Of a DNA stretch of 64,000 nucleotides, positions 61,536 to 64,000 are shown one piece after another. The notes beneath the pieces were generated by a model that had not been told where the DNA came from, made no database searches, and saw only the letters and a list, made by a program, of their open reading frames with translations. Both the position numbers and the translations under genes were made by a program. Within the stretch, counting starts at the first letter, position 1, and the number at the start of each line of letters is the position of its first letter. Source of the DNA: Reclinomonas americana ATCC 50394 (taxonomy: Eukaryota; Jakobida; Jakobea; Jakobida); contig PS015009.1 in NCBI GenBank assembly GCA_048213135.1, forward strand, positions 930,001-994,000. Direction: 5' to 3'.

Positions 61536-63850
61536 ATTATCTAGGTATAACATTAAAAACAGCTGAGTGGCTATTAGCCAATCACAGCCTTCTGCAATCA
61601 TTTAAAAAGAACATCCAAAGTCTAGTTACAGAAAAAGCTCTTGCTGGGGGTGTCATTGCAGCAGGGACTTTACGTGTAACAAGTAATGATGACAATGTCA
61701 TTTGTTTTTGGAACACCGACTATCTAAGTGGTACAGACACTGAAGAATGGGGATTTATTCGACTTAGTGGTGAGTGGGGTATTTTTACAGAGCCCAGTAT
61801 ATATAATGAAGTATTGGAAAGATGTCTTTATTTAATAACCGTTCGTCTTCAAGGCTTCAATTTTCCAGACGATCGGTTCATTCATAGAAACCCTGCCGAA
61901 AACATTCATACTTGTTTATCAGGTAGAGGTGAGGCTGCACGTCAATATAGTATAGGCTGGTATGATGACAACATTGAGAGTAGTAAAGGGAAATTTCATT
62001 CAGTACTTATAATTGGCCCTTCAAATATCCCCGGGCTAGCGCAAGTAATTCACTCATTAGGTAAGGTCAAGCCAGTATTAGCAAAATTGCTCGATGCATC
62101 TAATGACCTACTAGTAAAAGCCAAATTACGCCCATTACTTGATAGCAAATATTTTGAAGAATTCAAGCCCAAATTGACCGCTCAAAATACGAGTTTACCT
62201 GTAGGAAATAAAGAGTTAGACAAAAATAAAATTAACGAAGAAAACAGATATATAAGTATTAATTGGTCTTATGATGACTGGATAAAAGTTGACAGTCCGT
62301 TAACTTCTCTACAAAGGGAAATCTTAGATACCGACATAATACTAAAACAACCATTGAGAATCATAGGTGCTGCAGGAACAGGCAAATCATTGCTGATGCA
62401 ACTGTTAGTGATGAAGAGATTAAGAGAAGCAGAATCTCTAAATAACTCAATCGATATTTTTTATGTAGTGCACAATTCAGAGATGGCCCATACAGTTACA
62501 GAGAAATTTATTTCGCTAGGCGGGGGGAACTATATAAGTCAAAACTTCGCTCAGAAACTTATTATTAAAACTCTTTTTGAATACGCTTGTGAAGAACTTC
62601 GGTTGGATGACACAATGATAATGGATAAAGATGCAGCCCAAACAAAAATGTTTCAACGATATACTGTTGCAGAATGCATAGATGAGATTTTTTTAGAAAA
62701 TAAAACTTATTGCGAGAAATCAGATTTAATCAATAAAATATCCGGGAATTACGAACTACGAGACGTGTTTTCCGACATTGTCACCTCAGAGATAGGAATA
62801 GGAATTAAAGGGAGGGATCTTGCTAATGATCGGCGAAAATATGTAGAGTCAGAAAGGCCATTTACAAGGTTTCATGGAATTCTTAATAGGAATGAACGCG
62901 AATTCGTATTCGACATTTTTACCAAATACAATCACAAAGTTAACCAACAAAATAACTTATTAGATTCTGATGATATCGCAATTTCTTTTTTAGGCACATT
63001 GAAAACTCCGTTATGGAATCTACGCCGTAAAAAATTGGCTTTTGATTATGTTTTTATAGATGAAACGCAATTGTTTAATCAAAATGAACGGCAAATTTTC
63101 AAATTTCTAACAAAAACTTTTGAAACGCATTTGCCCTTAGTAATTGCACTCGATGAAGCACAGGAAATTCGTGGGGCTTCTAATGCCGGGTTTGGGATGC
63201 TGGGCATTGAACATTTAGCAAATGAAACTTTACCGAATGTCCACCGATCTACAGAAGAAATCTTAAAACTAGCTTTTTTCGTCATTCAGAGAACAACAGA
63301 TTTATTTGGTTCCGATTTTCCAGATTTCACTAATACGACAAAAACTCTTGTTACATCACGAAATGGAATTAATTCCAAACCAAATCTGATTGTCAAAAAT
63401 GATCTTGATCTACCTAATGTTATAAAAAAAGAAATTAGCAATCTTAGAAAAAAAGATTTACGGCAGATTGCCGTGATAGTTCATCCCGAACGCTACTTCA
63501 AGGAAATTGTGAAATTCTTAAAAGAAGAAAAAGAGAATATAACCGTTGCTGAAAAGAGGGGTGAATTAATTGATCCAAAGAAACCAACAATTTATGTATC
63601 CAAACCGGACTTAATTGGTGGACAAGAGTTCGATGCTGTCATTGTAGTCGGCTTAGAACATGGAGTTATACCACCCTTGATTTATGGTCATTCTGGCTTG
63701 TCTGAAGCTCTTGAACAACAAGCTTTAAGAGAAATGTATCTTTCCTTCACCAGAGCAAAATATAATTTAACCATTATTAACAATAGAAACTCTTCTCCCT
63801 CTGCGATAATTCAGCAGGCAATAGAAGAGGGTATTATAACTTTCGAATAA
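61532..63850 (+). CDS. SF1 helicase with an unknown N-terminal domain
   Basis: The 772-residue protein has an unassigned N-terminal domain of about 240 residues. It is followed by a UvrD/Rep-like SF1 helicase: Walker A GAAGTGKS near residue 280, motif II YVFIDETQ near 510, motif III VIALDEAQEI near 536, motif V DLIGGQEFDAVIVVGLEHG near 705 and motif VI MYLSFTRAKYNLTI near 740. It differs from GajB, which has no N-domain, and no adjacent nuclease or TOPRIM gene is present. The operon context is that of a defence-type module, but no known system with this gene set comes to mind. Confidence 0.8.
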   Translation: MNYLGITLKTAEWLLANHSLLQSFKKNIQSLVTEKALAGGVIAAGTLRVTSNDDNVICFWNTDYLSGTDTEEWGFIRLSGEWGIFTEPSIYNEVLERCLYLITVRLQGFNFPDDRFIHRNPAENIHTCLSGRGEAARQYSIGWYDDNIESSKGKFHSVLIIGPSNIPGLAQVIHSLGKVKPVLAKLLDASNDLLVKAKLRPLLDSKYFEEFKPKLTAQNTSLPVGNKELDKNKINEENRYISINWSYDDWIKVDSPLTSLQREILDTDIILKQPLRIIGAAGTGKSLLMQLLVMKRLREAESLNNSIDIFYVVHNSEMAHTVTEKFISLGGGNYISQNFAQKLIIKTLFEYACEELRLDDTMIMDKDAAQTKMFQRYTVAECIDEIFLENKTYCEKSDLINKISGNYELRDVFSDIVTSEIGIGIKGRDLANDRRKYVESERPFTRFHGILNRNEREFVFDIFTKYNHKVNQQNNLLDSDDIAISFLGTLKTPLWNLRRKKLAFDYVFIDETQLFNQNERQIFKFLTKTFETHLPLVIALDEAQEIRGASNAGFGMLGIEHLANETLPNVHRSTEEILKLAFFVIQRTTDLFGSDFPDFTNTTKTLVTSRNGINSKPNLIVKNDLDLPNVIKKEISNLRKKDLRQIAVIVHPERYFKEIVKFLKEEKENITVAEKRGELIDPKKPTIYVSKPDLIGGQEFDAVIVVGLEHGVIPPLIYGHSGLSEALEQQALREMYLSFTRAKYNLTIINNRNSSPSAIIQQAIEEGIITFE

Positions 63851-63955
63851 TTTGAATGTTGTTTCCTTATCTTGTCCCTTTCTGAGCAAGTGTTCCGAAG
63901 GATCGCTTGTGACTACCAATTTCTCCGGATTGTATACAGGTTGACATCCTCCCTA
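63851..63955. other. AT-rich gene-free gap
   Basis: Nothing recognisable; no promoter-like box or hairpin. Confidence 0.4.
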
Positions 63956-64000
63956 TCAAACCTCAACCTCAAAAAGAATTTCCTCCCAACTCCAGTTGTT
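63956..64000 (-). CDS. Possible C-terminal end of a gene entering from the right edge
   Basis: A minus-strand frame is open from the window edge and ends with TGA at 63958-63956. The visible 14 residues (ending WEEILFEVEV) are compatible with a coding C-terminus, but two other frames are also open part of the way, so this is weak. Confidence 0.25.
   Translation of the reverse strand, partial: NNWSWEEILFEVEV

Noticed and set aside
1-64000. tRNA or rRNA genes
   Set aside because: No cloverleaf with a GTTCGAATC-type T loop and no rRNA-like sequence was seen on either strand by eye; a covariance-model scan would be needed to be certain.

Overview
The window is a chromosomal segment of a Bacteroidota bacterium, most probably of the family Chitinophagaceae. 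The evidence is a SusC/SusD outer-membrane pair with TonB box, a type IX secretion sorting domain, promoters of the Bacteroidota type (TTTG at -33, TAnnTTTG at -7), several lipoproteins, a GH18/CE4/GT2 fusion glycosyltransferase, and host GC near 50%. No rRNA, tRNA, CRISPR array or complete insertion sequence was found.

Layout. 1-2784: a multi-PAS sensor kinase running off the left edge (minus). 3049-6707: carB without its allosteric domain and a MORN-repeat protein (minus). 6853-9472: an M23 peptidase, a PrxQ peroxiredoxin and a small HExxH-like protein. 9491-10140: an unusual gene-free array of 22-bp units that becomes a 45-bp higher-order array with hairpins. 10339-15471: an XRE regulator, an AT-rich hypothetical gene flanked by attC-like sequences, and a complete Gabija-type pair (gajA-gajB). 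A shared 15-bp sequence bounds this block on both sides. 15693-31447: housekeeping genes (birA, rsfS, ftsH, lutC-like, lpxH, mscS, MerR, M23, alaS, GNAT, bestrophin, PDZ). 31543-38986: gatB, a TlpA-like lipoprotein and susD/susC. 39166-47618: RND/MMPL transporter, recO, amidohydrolase, prfA and several small secreted or hypothetical proteins.

47822-47958 holds no ORF but contains a palindrome, a close match to a sigma-54 promoter with exact GG-N10-GC spacing, and a strong terminator about 75 nt downstream: a candidate sigma-54-dependent small RNA. 48128-52422 is the fusion glycosyltransferase, interrupted by 824 Ns that look like a scaffolding artefact because the flanks join in frame with nothing missing. 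52708-60539: a T9SS cargo protein, tatC, rpiB, two M28 peptidases, a small membrane protein and a deoxyhypusine-synthase-like protein without the catalytic lysine. 60661-63850 is a second AT-rich insertion: a helicase operon whose first two ORFs look like one gene split at a G4A6 run. It matches no system I can name and is the best candidate for an undescribed defence-type module.

Intergenic regions are rich in dispersed low-complexity repeat families, often as inverted pairs, that probably act as terminators between genes.
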